Translations under genes and position numbers: made by a program
Part shown: in pieces, positions 34,361 through 44,585 of the stretch
How positions within the stretch are numbered: the first letter of the stretch is position 1
Layout of the letters: each line of letters opens with the position of its first letter
DNA from: Gracilaria gracilis
Taxonomy: Eukaryota > Rhodophyta > Florideophyceae > Gracilariales > Gracilariaceae
Direction: 5' to 3'
DNA length: 64,000 nucleotides
Assembly: GCA_030374805.1 (NCBI GenBank)
Contig: JARGSG010000006.1
Location: 620,001-684,000 of the forward strand
The notes under the pieces: generated by a model
Database searches by the model: none
The model's input: the letters and a program-made list of their open reading frames with translations, nothing else
Told to the model about the DNA's origin: nothing

Positions 34361-34871
34361 GTAGAAATCACCTCAAAAGAGGAACAGCACAAACAAAAAC
34401 CTTCTAAGTCGGGAGACCAGTTTGTAGTGCAATGTCCCAAAGGGGAAAGAACCACGAAGACGTTCGGGATCTCCCTCACACGAGGTAGCACAGCAAGCAG
34501 AACCCTTCCAGGGGATGACACGACAGAGTCGGTTTGTAAGGCCGAGGCCACCCTTCACGCCAGGCGTAGGAAGGGAAACCTGAAAGTTGGATCCTTGTAA
34601 ACAGTGTGTGTGTATCCTCAGATGAGGCGGTGTTTCCACAGAGGTGGCAAGCGTGGCCGAGTGCCAGCACAAGCCGCGGGTCGCGGAGAACAACCTGAAA
34701 AGAAAGGGGAAAAGATGGAGAAGTCACGAGAGTGACTAAGGAAAACGGCAAAGCCGGGGGACACCTCATAGAAGGGCGAAACGCGACAGCGGTTGGTAGA
34801 ATACTCTCAAACTGGGTTCCTTTAGAGGACGCAGGGTGGTTAGACTACCGTATGCTACGGAGCCTTCCTCC

Positions 34872-35210
34872 TGATGGAGATAGAGGCGCTCGTAGGCGTG
34901 AAGTCTAGAGCCGAAACCCTGGTTGGGGGAGGTTTACTGGGTGCGACGCCAGGGTCGCCGGCGCACTAAGTAGTGGCGCTCAACCCAAAGGGAATTAAAT
35001 AAACTAACTAAATTGACCCACATGCAGTGGTAATTACCCACCTTGTGTGGCACAACCTCCACGTGTATGTGACCAACCTCCTACACTCCATGTGTCACAC
35101 GGACTTACCCACTCTAGTGGTCGCCACCCTATTCATATAGGTAGCTACCCGGTTCACCGGAATTATGAACAAGTCCCCACAGAATCCCCTCACGAGGGCG
35201 TTGCACTACA
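34872..35210 (-). repeat. Gypsy-2 5' LTR
   Basis: 339 bp, nearly identical to 25079-25415. The element interior begins on its left side. Confidence 0.9.
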
Positions 35211-36295
35211 CTGCGTGGGATTCAGCCAATTCGGATTCGACCCAACGAGAGTGTCACCCGTAGGCGCCGAAGGCACACCCGCGTCGCCGCCACCCGTAGG
35301 GGCTGAGATTCGTGGGATCGTTTCATCGGGGTCGAACATCTCGACTGTTGTGGAGGACTGCACGCCGAGCGAAGACGAAAGCGGTTCCCGCCGAGGGCTC
35401 CTTTTTTGTACCCCTCGGAAAGGCGTGGCAAAAACTCCCGCTCCCCGGGGAGGAGCCTGGCTCCATCGGCTGCGGGCGCGCTCGTACCCGACTCAACGGA
35501 CATGGTGTTCCCTGACGGTAATCGGTCGCGTCTCGCACCACGCCGAGCAAACGCGCGTACAGTCATAGTTCAAACATAACCCGTACGGGATGCCCCACAC
35601 GCAACGGATTGGGATGCGACTCTTGCACATCGCCAGGCATTATTTGAATGCGGCATACACTGGACGCTACGTCACTTATACCCGTACCAGGCACTGCGCA
35701 CCGGCCAGTGACAACCAATCTGGGCAGCTTGTGTCCTCCCCAGGCGGCACGCGTTACGCCGCGCTCCCACCGCCGCCTGCTTCTACACCCCCTGGGACTA
35801 CGATGCATTCCTAACCACGCGCGCCCACTCTCAACTGATAATTGGAACCCGCACCGGGACGTGCCCAGGCAACAGGCGCAGCGCTGCTCCTTAACCCTTC
35901 AGAACATTCCACATCCTGTGGCAATAACGCACCCGCACGGCCAACGGTCACATCCAAGTGGGGGAGTGTAGCGCGCGCCCGACACGGAACTACGAAGACA
36001 CGCATTGGCGAACTGCATACCCTTTTGGGTTTCGCGCCATCGCAACCGACAGCCAGCGCGACTCCGTCGAATGCCCATTCGGGTTTCACGCCATCGCGCC
36101 CGAAAGTCGGCGCACCTACGTCGCCGGCCCATTGGGGTCGGCACCACCACGACAAAAGGCCGCCACGCATTCGTCGAGGATCCCCTTGGGTCTCTCGCCA
36201 TCTCGGCAGACAGTCCATGCGCCCCCCTCCCCCCGCCGTCTTCTGAGGCGGAACCGTCCGACCTCGGGACGAGGCCGGATCTAAGAAGGGGGGTT
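35211..36295 (+). other. Gypsy-1 3' noncoding region, tandem repeats and purine tract
   Basis: Remainder of Gypsy-1 after Gypsy-2. No integrase is found. Four diverged repeats of about 54 bases occupy 36014-36230; each has a CCxxTTGGGT(T) core, GCCATCGC and (three of four) a GTCG end. A purine tract AAGAAGGGGGG (36283-36293) precedes the 3' LTR by two T residues, confirming the plus orientation. Confidence 0.7.
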
Positions 36296-36722
36296 TGTAG
36301 TGCAATTGGATGCACTGTCCCAATGGGTGCATATTAAGATAGTTAGATAGATATTATGCACATGGGTGCAGCTCAGGTATCCCACTTGTAAGGTGGTGAC
36401 AGTTGTCGGCCACCACCTAGAGGGCCTCTTTGATAGGTAGATTGTTTATTCTTTTCGACAGGTGGCTATTGCCCCCGGAGATGTACCTAAACACCTCACG
36501 TTGGGCAGAGCTTGCAGTGGTAAACCGCAAGTACACCCTAGCCGATTCTTCATCGTCTAGTTTTCCATAGGGCCGTTCTACCGTCACTACCGGTGCTGCA
36601 CGCCTATCTCGTGCGCCGTTGCTAGCGGCCGTCTGCACGCTCCTTCCTCCCCGTTTGGGTACTGCGCACACTACTTCCTAATTTAGGCATAGTACACGGC
36701 CGCAGCTGTCGCTGTACTAAAA
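36296..36722 (+). repeat. Gypsy-1 3' LTR
   Basis: 427 bp, starts TGTAGTGCAATTGG; the last bases read ACTAAA. Followed by the AGTGA duplication at 36723-36727. Confidence 0.9.
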
Positions 36723-36727
36723 GTGAC

Positions 36728-37486
36728 CCGTCCTTGTTGTGGTCGTCGCCTCAGTGGCCGAAATTCTTGCATCTGTGGCACCTGGTTCTCTCCTTGAGCT
36801 CTGCCATCTCTTCTGGGTCCTGCGCTGGCCCCGAAATCCTCTCTTGCCGTTGTTTTTAGATGGGGTGTAGTTGGCAGAGTTGCTGGAGACGGCCTTCGGC
36901 GAGGTGTCTCCTCCAGTTGCCTTCATCCCATCGCATTACCTCAGCACAGAGGCGATCATTTCATATGAGACGGCTTTCAGGTAGTCGCTGGTAGTTGATG
37001 CTGAAGCTACGCTTGCGTTTCTCGGCGCACCATTAGCCAAAACGGAGACTCTCTGATTGTTATCGACGTCTGCGTTTGCCAGTAGTGCAAATGCACCAAG
37101 CGCGTCAGATAGCTTGGCCTCCGGGCCATGCACATTGAGCCTCGATACTTGCGTTTGGAAGCGCGACTCGAAGTTCTTGAAGCTCTCTTGATTGCTGCAC
37201 TTGGTGTTCAGTAGCGTGAGAAAGTCTTGAAACACGTCTAATACAACCGCAAACGGGTCTCGTTTGTACAAGGCCTCCACGATTGCGTTTGTACCTTCCG
37301 TAGATCGGATCGTAGAGTCTGGAATAGCCTTGCACAAGTCTTGCGCGCGTCGGTACAGTTGCGACTGTAGCATATTGCCTTGAGCTTCTTTCCAGACCTT
37401 GTTGCTGTTCGAGTCCGCGAGGGTTTCCTGAAATGTCTGCCAAAGCAAAACGGCGTCGGCTTACTGCTGCTGAGTGTTCCGGCCAT
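36728..37486 (-). pseudogene. Copia gag
   Basis: ATG at 37484-37486 opens a frame that shifts within the first 20 codons into the main body (37448-36939; LWQTFQETLADSN, then LYRRAQDLCKAI). TAA at 36936-36938 and a later one-base shift precede a zinc-knuckle remnant CHRCKNFGH near 36770. Copia gag-type helical capsid is inferred from position. Confidence 0.75.
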
Positions 37487-37552
37487 CGGTCCACGCTACG
37501 GTATGAATATCCCAGAAAAATCGGGGGCTGGTCAACAAGTTGTTTGAGCTTT

Positions 37553-37565
37553 CTGGGCCGATAAC
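37553..37565 (-). other. Copia primer binding site (half initiator tRNA)
   Basis: On minus this reads GTTATCGGCCCAG, directly after the 5' LTR. It is complementary at 12 of 13 positions to the anticodon arm of eukaryotic initiator tRNA-Met (CTGGGCCCATAAC), as used by Drosophila copia, rather than to a tRNA 3' end. Confidence 0.65.
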
Positions 37566-37985
37566 TAAGTAAAGGCTGGTTGCAAATCAGTTTGTAGAAG
37601 CACTGTTTACTTGTTCTCTAGCGTTCGTCGTTCGTAGCTTGTGCTTGACCTTCTAGTCTACTTTGATGCCTGCTTGCTGGGATTTTTATACCCGCGCTGA
37701 CACACCTCGTATTCTGTAGTTCTTGGCCACGCAATATCTAGTGCTAACAATGCGCACGGCCACGCAACACATATTGCTAACGCTACGCAAAGCCACACAA
37801 TCTCTAGTGCACTAGATAATATTTTATGATTAGCAGCTCTCCGTGTGTCAGTTGTTTGCATACAGTATTGCCATTTGCATTCTGACATGCAGTAGTTGCA
37901 TTTGCGCGTTGCATTCTTGCTGACACTGCGTTGCGTTAGCATTCCAGCAACCAATACAGCTGACAATTGCATTCATTGGATTCCA
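37566..37985 (-). repeat. 5' LTR of the copia element
   Basis: Intact 420-bp LTR. In element orientation it starts TGGAATCCAATG and ends TTTACTTA. Used here as the reference to delimit the insertion in the other LTR. Confidence 0.9.
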
Positions 37986-39867
37986 TAATCATCGGTTTTG
38001 AACGCAGCTAAGCATAAACTCCACACTAGTTCATCTTATTTTCTAAAAGAGGATTTATTTTTATTACACTGTTGAAGATACACTTGCGTCGAGAAAATGA
38101 AGGGATGTTGAGGTTCTTGCGAGAAATTTATGCCATAACACTTTGCCATAAAAACACCAATTCCGAAGAAAAAGCATATTTCTAAGGGCCTTCCACTTCT
38201 GTGTTTACCCCATTACGGTGCATTTGAGCCCAAGCTATTAGAAATGTATTCTATCTGAAGTGAATAGTATTGCAATTGTGATGAATAAGTCTGTGATCTT
38301 AGATTTTATGTAATATAACGTTCGAGTCAGCTACAAAACTTTTCAGATGGGTTCCAGATTAGTTTTAGATGTGTACTGTCAAAACGAAATTTAAACATGT
38401 ACAAGTTTTTTGATGCCTGCAGGAAAAAGCTTACGTTTTCATTTCAGATAGTTTTAGACGGATATCTTCCGGAAAGCGCAGGAAAATGAAAAAAGAGACC
38501 AATTAATACCGCAAAGTTAAAGGTATTATATGTTTAAGCACACGAGTTAAACGAGTGTTTCCTCACTAATAAGCATCGTGGTAATTGTGCACGTGTACTT
38601 GTTGGCGCTGGGAGATGCGGGAAATTCGCACTCATTCAAGTTCTAAATAAAAACGAAAAGTTGAATGTCACATGTTTCTTGTAGCAGTTGCTGCACTACA
38701 CCACTGTAAGTGTTCGAAAGTGTATATGGCAGTCTTGCAGCGTCAATAGCTGTAGTGCATGCATAATGCACTTCTTCAGGAGACTTTTAAACAGTGCAAC
38801 ATGTTTCTTTTTTGCGTTACATTAAAAATTGGAACGCCTGTAACTTTATCGAATCTTCCCAAGTTTAATATTCCCTTGCATTCTTTAGTACCACAAAAAA
38901 TTTAATACTGGAGTACCCTTTTTTTTCATAAATTGAAAGCAGTGAATGAAAGAATTACCACGCATACATACGCAAAACAAGTAGCAAGAACGGCATTTTT
39001 ACGCTTTTTTTAGTGCTAATTTTTGGAATTGGGAACATTTTAAAGCTAAAACGATTACGTACTCTAGTTGTATCACTAGGTATCTTACAAAGTATGCAAA
39101 AATTACAACCATTTATCGAAACCTGGAGGAGAAAAAGGAGTTCTGTTTTGCGAGTAGCTCAGAAGAACGTCCTTTTCCTGTGTGAAAATGTGGAAAATGT
39201 GCGTAGAAGTGTGCAACTCTTGAGGCGAAAGGAGCACGGTATGCCACACGTGCTGACAATAATATGTTCAAAATATTTACACCACAGGATCAAACCATGC
39301 ACGAAACTCATGACAATCACTCTATCAATAACAATCTAAAATTGGTGAATTTCCCGCAATTCCCTGCTCAAATACGCGCAAAACAAGTAACTGACAGATA
39401 TCTTACGACATTTCGCAAGTCATCTACAACTCATCTGCAACTCATCTAGTCAACTCAGAATAACTACAGATGACTATAAGATGAATAAAATATTATGCCA
39501 TAAACTCCCTCTTTCTACAATAGACGGTCTAATAGACCTTTTACGAAGTTTGTGGTAACTAACGAAATTCATCAGTGTCTTGATAGAACATATAAGTAAT
39601 ATATAAAGTCAGGGAATGGCAATATCTTTACGTACTTGATAAATACTGACGTCATCTCGATGGGCGATGCGTAGATACCCTTTACAATTTAGTACCTTGC
39701 CTACATAATTTTGCCAACTGCTTTGTTGTGAATTTCATTCTCTGTTGTCTGAAAGGTCTAATGAAGGGATGAACAAGAATCTCTACTTTCTCCTCTCCTC
39801 TTCCTTCCTTCCGTTGTTGAATTATTGAACGATATCAGTGCTCTCCTGTTCGTACCACGCTCTCACC
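37986..39867. other. AT-rich spacer, no gene seen
   Basis: Long AT-rich spacer. Short ORFs near 39013-39449 lack motifs. A TATATAAAG occurs near 39600. Confidence 0.5.
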
Positions 39868-40080
39868 ATGGAGGTGCAGAACCCTGTTCCTTCCCCTGCC
39901 CAGTTCGTCAAAGATCTGTATCAAATTAAAGCGGACGTGTGGGTACATGCGCTTCTCCAGCTCATCATGACCTCAAAGAAAATCTTCAGCCCGGAGTTAG
40001 ACATTGCCAAAGCTGCCGACATTAAGAAGTTTGTCAACGTGAAGGTGAAACGATGCAAATGTAGCACTTCGGTGATATAG
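39868..40080 (+). CDS. Possible 70-residue protein
   Basis: ATG in a strong context (CACCATGG) after a pyrimidine-rich leader with CTCTCCTCTTCC runs. The protein is amphipathic and mostly helical in character (PSPAQFVKDLYQIKADVWVHALLQLIM), then Lys-rich. No family is recognised. It could be a small gene, a first exon (the frame ends shortly after a GTGAAGGTGAAAC stretch with possible splice donors) or a remnant. Confidence 0.35.
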   Translation: MEVQNPVPSPAQFVKDLYQIKADVWVHALLQLIMTSKKIFSPELDIAKAADIKKFVNVKVKRCKCSTSVI

Positions 40081-41264
40081 GACGTGGAGCACGTGTTGTT
40101 TTGATGTTTTTGACCAACGCGACGCGTCGCAAAGAGTTGCCACCCGTTGAAGACAGGAAAGATTTGTCGCTAGTGCAGATGATAAGACAATGGCCGCTGA
40201 CGTTCTTGGCCTTTTTTTTAAGAGAGAGGATTGTTTGTAGAGTAATTCTATTGTCGTCTCGGAATCAGGGGCGACAGGCCATAATAAAGAAGAAGAGTTG
40301 CCTTTCCCAGTGCCTGACAGGAGAAGCATCTGGTGACAGTTTCAGGGTTAACTAAACTATCCGACCGGTCCTCGGACGCCCGCTGTCGTGGAGGCAACCG
40401 CTTGGGAAGGACCTTGTGCCCACTGCTTGGCTTTGCCGACCAGCGCGTCTCGGTATCCGGGACAAGCTACACACACTGCGCTACGCCGTCATCGCTCTCG
40501 CTACCGCGTCTAGCTCACTCCCGGTCCGTTCAGTAAGAGGGCTACCCCTCCTCTTAACAATGCCTCCCTGTTTGTTTTCACTCTCAGCCTCGTCATAGTA
40601 GTGAGCAACAATTTTCTTTGCGCAACTATTTGACAAAACCAAATGCCCTTCACCCCAAAGACGACTTGTTCCTCTACATGTATACGTAGTACGCGCTAAG
40701 TTGTTGTACGTGTTCAAGGTAACGTGATCAGTCGTACAACCCGCATCTTTGGAGTGTGAGTCGCGTAGTTGGCTGACCCACACGCCGCAAAAACGCCATG
40801 AATGCGTGAAAACGCATTCACCCAACGGAAAGTGGAATCTCATCGAACGTGAGCCATTCGCTTATGCCAATTCTAGATACTAGGAGAGCGAACTTAATAG
40901 CCACAGAGACCCAACCCCGAAAACATGAGCACATGTCCCGTAGGGTTCGGATGATTTAGAGTACCTTCCTTTCACTGCTGGTCGCCCAATTTGAATTAAT
41001 ACAAAGAGCACGTATCCTGAACACAGACAAGTTGGAAAAGCTGGCGATGAGAACAAGATCCAGACCCCTTTCAGGCTTGACTCCTCGTGACATTGTAGCA
41101 CTACTTGGAAGCTGCTCCACTTTTTCACATTCAATACTTAAACACGTTCAGAGCACGCTGCTTCTTGAAAATCATGAAACTCACACCCTCACAACATCCA
41201 TTTCCTCTCCTCATCCATTGCTCAACAGCAACATTTCCTTTTCACATACCTCTTCACATACCTC
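40081..41264. other. Spacer, no gene supported
   Basis: GC-richer than neighbouring spacers. A 120-codon minus ORF (40481-40843) has no recognisable motif. A perfect hairpin, TGAATGCGT and ACGCATTCA around GAAA, lies at 40799-40820. Confidence 0.4.
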
Positions 41265-42461
41265 ATGTACCGCTACTTTCTATCACTGGCGATGTTCACC
41301 GTACTTTTTGGCGCCGAACTCTCAGACTCCTTGCCTACCCAACCACCTACCCCTCCTCCCCAATGGTCGTGCAACATTAATCCATCGGCCGATGTCGGAC
41401 CTTGCCAAACGGGCAACGTATGCTTCGCAATCGATCAATCAGACACGATAAGCACGGAGGAGTATCGCAAAGAAAACAGATTTGTGTCCCAATTTGCCGC
41501 GATGACCAGAAAATATTCGGCTTCGCAGATCCTCTCCGCAGTAGCATTCGCAGACGACGCAGAGGTGATTCAAAGCCCCACAGACAGCCTGTCCGACTTC
41601 CTAGACGCCGTCGATAGTTCTCGTCGTTTTGACGGGGAGAAGTCGTTCGTTGCCGCATTTAACAAGTGCCATCAGCTGCTGCGGTGCGCCCGGGGAAAGA
41701 AGACGATCGTGTTAGTGAGCGATGGGCAAGCGTCAGGTATGCAAAAATCAATGCTCTCCGAATATGCCGAAAGGCTGAAGAAATCTGGCACGTTGCTTGT
41801 GACGGCGGCCATCGGCTGCGACGCGGATATTGAGCTGCTCAAGGACATCGCCAGCATAGAACAATTTTTCGTGGACCTGAACGAAGACCACAGAAAGGTG
41901 TGCGAACAAGGGCAGAGAGCAGTGGAATTGATTTGCACAGGGGATTTTGCCAGCGGCGGAACATGTGGCGGTTGTGACTGCTGCGAATGCACAAGTTGCG
42001 GATGCAACAACGGGGGTGGCGGCGGTGACACCGACTGTGAGAAAGCGTTCGATGAATGCGAGTTCACGTTTGAAGGGCACGATAAACTAGCTACTTTCAA
42101 CGCCACGGGACGCGCAGACAAGAGCTTCACGCCACTGATTGTGTCCAAGGACAAGGGCGTAGAGGTGGGTGTGCTGAACATGAACGACGTCATACCGCAA
42201 TTCATAGACGAAAATGGCGCACATGAGATCACGGAATTCGGATCGCAGCCCTTTACGCCTACTAACTTCAAGCCGTACTCGGTTAAGAGGACTCATGGCT
42301 CGGGTATCGGCCATGAGACTTACCATGCCGAGCAGGGGCAGCTGGCTCGCGACAAGTGTGTGCGGGTCTTCTTCACGAGTATGCAGGTGTGGAATGGAGA
42401 CGAAGCTACGAATTTGAATGACCTGCCGAAGAGCAAGTGCGTGGTGTTCCGCACCATGTAG
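41265..42461 (+). CDS. Secreted VWA-domain protein with Cys-rich hinge
   Basis: 398 residues. Signal peptide (about 1-17), a Pro-rich stretch (PTQPPTPPP), then a von Willebrand factor type A domain from about residue 50 to 225. The MIDAS metal site starts FAIDQSDTIS (D57-x-S59-x-T61) and a later strand gives VLVSDGQASG. The fold ends at about C225. A Cys/Gly hinge (CGGCDCCECTSCGCNNGGGGG) follows, then about 140 residues of unrecognised C-terminal domain with a closing VRVFFTSMQVWNG. VWA domains bind ligands through a divalent metal, so a role in cell wall or surface adhesion is plausible. ATG at 41265 is the one immediately before the signal peptide. Confidence 0.8.
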   Translation: MYRYFLSLAMFTVLFGAELSDSLPTQPPTPPPQWSCNINPSADVGPCQTGNVCFAIDQSDTISTEEYRKENRFVSQFAAMTRKYSASQILSAVAFADDAEVIQSPTDSLSDFLDAVDSSRRFDGEKSFVAAFNKCHQLLRCARGKKTIVLVSDGQASGMQKSMLSEYAERLKKSGTLLVTAAIGCDADIELLKDIASIEQFFVDLNEDHRKVCEQGQRAVELICTGDFASGGTCGGCDCCECTSCGCNNGGGGGDTDCEKAFDECEFTFEGHDKLATFNATGRADKSFTPLIVSKDKGVEVGVLNMNDVIPQFIDENGAHEITEFGSQPFTPTNFKPYSVKRTHGSGIGHETYHAEQGQLARDKCVRVFFTSMQVWNGDEATNLNDLPKSKCVVFRTM

Positions 42462-42707
42462 AAGAATGCTTTCTCAATTTACGTGAATGTAGTTCTGGTT
42501 CAAGTCATAGACAGTGTTAAAGACTTGCACCAAGTGCGTGTTTTTCGTCGACGGTAAGCTGATTTACGCACTTGCCGAACAAACAGGTCCTCCAAGATCA
42601 AATCTCAACTCTAGAAGGCGACAAGGGTAGCTCTGACCTACAGCGCGGCCTGCATGTGTCGTACGTGGAAGCGCGCAAGGTCGATTCTAAGCGGACTTAG
42701 ATCGGAC

Positions 42708-44585
42708 TCAGAGCAACTCCTTCGCAGAGCGAGACTCTGATACCGAATGCACGCTTTCTTCTCCAGCGCCACTCGATGAGTAAGTCTCGATGATCTCCTC
42801 TTCCCGCTCACATGAAAGTACCTTCCATCTCTCCTCGCTGGTCGCCGACACCAACCGTGCAACTTTTCGTAGCTCTACCTCATCCTTCACCTCTTTTTCT
42901 ACGCTTTTCCACAGTTCCCATCCCCTTTCTACGGCGTGAACACTCGATTCCGGTCGTTCTGATAACGCGTTAGCCAACATTGCACGAGCGGAAACGTCGT
43001 TCGTATCATTCACGGCGTCTTCCAGAAGCAGCATTGCCCTTTCCCGATCCTGTTTCACTCCTTCAATGTCGCCCATTAGAAGATACGCCAGGTTCAGCAC
43101 AGCGAGCAATTTCAAGTCCCCGTCCATCAAATCTTCTAGTATCTTCACAGCCTCTTCTTGCCTTCCCTCAATCTCCAGCAGAAGACTTGCCAGATTTAGA
43201 GACGCGATGTATTTCCACAGCGAAAATCTTCTCATCGGGTTCGTGATGCAGTCCAGACGTCCGTCAAAAGGCAACGTGTAGCTCCCTACTCGCAGACTTA
43301 GACATAGCCAAGCAACGCCACCGTTTTCGTTCATTTGAGCCCGAAAACTCTCCATTGCTAACGCCTTATCTTCCAAACAATGGCTTTCACTGAGTACTAT
43401 TGCCTCCATTTCGTTCAGACTAGATCGATCTATGATGCTGTCAAACTTCCTCAACAGCTTTCTCCCACCTGTATAAGAACCCGGATCACGTCTCAACATC
43501 ATCGAGAAAACGCCATGCCGAGAGTATTCTTGTGAATGCAAAAACCAAACGGCGTTCGTCCTATCCATTTTGATACGTTCTGCTCCACTCCAGAGCATAG
43601 CTCCTGCAATGACAGTTGTACCAGTATTGCGGTTATTCCGAAAATCCTCCCAACAGAATTTGAATATACGCACATGATCAGGACGCATCGCTTTCATATG
43701 CCCAAGCCAAGAGCCAACAAGCACGGACCTTGCTGTATGGGAGTTAAAACGAAGTGCAGCTGTTTCGAAGAGTACGAGCGCGCGGTCGAAATCAAGAGCA
43801 TACTCCAAATACGTATCTGCTAGCATCAAAATTGTACGTAAATGTCGCTGTTGTTCTTGTTCCATTGCATACTCTAGCAACTGAACAGCTCGGTCGACTT
43901 CTTCGCCACTTGGGTCATTTTCCAGAATCAGGCTGGCCAACCTGCGCATTGACGGCACATAGTTGTGCTCTCGAATGGCGCGCATATACCACTTTGCAGC
44001 TTTCTTCGGGCATCTTTTAAGGCTTCCATTTCCAGTGTGATACATATATCCCAAGTTGGTCATCATCCTTGGCTGAGATGAAATCTGAATGGCCTTTTCG
44101 TACAATGCGACGGCACGCTTCGTCTGTGGGTGCCGCGTTGGGGTTTCGAGTAAGTGAATTGCTAGATTTACCATGATCGAAGGGTCTTGCTCGAGTCGCA
44201 ACGCTCGAGTGAACAGTTGTCCAGCAAGCTGAGGATTCTTCGCCACTCCTTTGCCAGCGTGATAGCAATAGCCCAACGTATTGATCACAGCCGGAATCTC
44301 CTGCAGTTTTATCGAGCGCTCGAGAAGTGAAATGGCGCGAGAGTAACAATCGGTCATACCATGATCCAGAAAATAAAGCGCCAGGTAGTGCATGGCCATC
44401 GGATTTTGGGCCTGTTTCACGGCACGTTCTAACATCTGAAAGCCTCTCGCTTTCTGTGAGGCACGTTCGCAACCCGCGATCAACAAACGACCCAACTCGA
44501 TCATGGCGTCGATATCGTTTTCAAGTTTAACCTTTCTCTCCAAAGCTAGAGCTCTCTTGCGCAGTTCTCCTTTGCTGGAAGCCAT
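42708..44585 (-). CDS. Sel1/TPR-like repeat protein
   Basis: 625 residues, ATG 44583-44585, no signal peptide. At least five Sel1-like repeats occupy roughly residues 40-260: A-M-x-x-LGRLLI, then NTLGYCYHAGKGVAKN, then LAGQLFTRAL, then TNLGYMYHTGNGSLKRCPKKAAKWYMRAI. The G-x-GV-x-x and AxxWYxxA signatures are typical of the family. A less regular middle section follows, then more helical repeats at about 480-560 (YIASLNLASLLLEIEGRQEEAVKIL, with LNLAYLLMGD). The Glu/Ser-rich tail looks disordered. Such solenoids scaffold protein complexes, for example in ER quality control or signalling; the partner is unknown. Confidence 0.8.
   Translation of the reverse strand: MASSKGELRKRALALERKVKLENDIDAMIELGRLLIAGCERASQKARGFQMLERAVKQAQNPMAMHYLALYFLDHGMTDCYSRAISLLERSIKLQEIPAVINTLGYCYHAGKGVAKNPQLAGQLFTRALRLEQDPSIMVNLAIHLLETPTRHPQTKRAVALYEKAIQISSQPRMMTNLGYMYHTGNGSLKRCPKKAAKWYMRAIREHNYVPSMRRLASLILENDPSGEEVDRAVQLLEYAMEQEQQRHLRTILMLADTYLEYALDFDRALVLFETAALRFNSHTARSVLVGSWLGHMKAMRPDHVRIFKFCWEDFRNNRNTGTTVIAGAMLWSGAERIKMDRTNAVWFLHSQEYSRHGVFSMMLRRDPGSYTGGRKLLRKFDSIIDRSSLNEMEAIVLSESHCLEDKALAMESFRAQMNENGGVAWLCLSLRVGSYTLPFDGRLDCITNPMRRFSLWKYIASLNLASLLLEIEGRQEEAVKILEDLMDGDLKLLAVLNLAYLLMGDIEGVKQDRERAMLLLEDAVNDTNDVSARAMLANALSERPESSVHAVERGWELWKSVEKEVKDEVELRKVARLVSATSEERWKVLSCEREEEIIETYSSSGAGEESVHSVSESRSAKELL

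Larger units (their letters stand above)
25079..35210 (-). mobile_element. Gypsy-2, chromodomain gypsy element inserted in Gypsy-1
   Basis: 10,132 bp with near-identical LTRs at 25079-25415 and 34872-35210. In element order: gag (two frames), zinc knuckle, protease, RT, RNase H, integrase, long linker and chromodomain, then 1.3 kb of structured noncoding DNA. A purine tract (AAGGAGGGG on minus, near 25425) adjoins the 3' LTR. No clean target duplication is seen around it (AAAC versus CTGC), perhaps because Gypsy-1 was rearranged. The very similar LTRs make it the youngest member of this nest. Confidence 0.9.
19613..36722 (+). mobile_element. Gypsy-1, Ty3/gypsy element inserted in the copia element
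   Basis: 17,110 bp including Gypsy-2; 6,978 bp alone. LTRs at 19613-20038 and 36296-36722 share TGTAGT...ACTACA termini (last base pairs mutated to ACTAAA at the right). Coding order is gag, protease, RT, RNase H on plus. The integrase is not present on either side of Gypsy-2, so the element was already deleted or was broken at that insertion. Multiple stops make it inactive. Its gag and pol are clear relatives of those of Gypsy-2. Confidence 0.9.
13439..37985 (-). mobile_element. Ty1/copia retrotransposon, decayed and multiply interrupted
   Basis: Two 420-bp LTRs (13439-14909, interrupted, and 37566-37985) bound gag, protease, integrase, RT and RNase H in that order on minus. Integrase before RT is the Ty1/copia arrangement. 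A primer site next to the 5' LTR (37553-37565) and a purine tract (14910-14925) next to the 3' LTR confirm orientation. Removing the three insertions (1,047+4, 1,000+5 and 17,110+5 bases) leaves about 5.4 kb of element proper (6.4 kb if the solo LTR is kept in). No clear target duplication flanks the whole element. Stops and frameshifts in every gene show it is dead. Confidence 0.9.

Noticed and set aside
35978..36252. Overlapping ORFs in several frames with repeated WRET or RHRN words
   Set aside because: Produced by the 54-bp repeats of the Gypsy-1 noncoding region being open in several frames.
36417..36671. 84-codon minus ORF, also present at 19734-19988
   Set aside because: Both lie inside the two Gypsy-1 LTRs; the similarity is due to the LTR, not to a duplicated gene.
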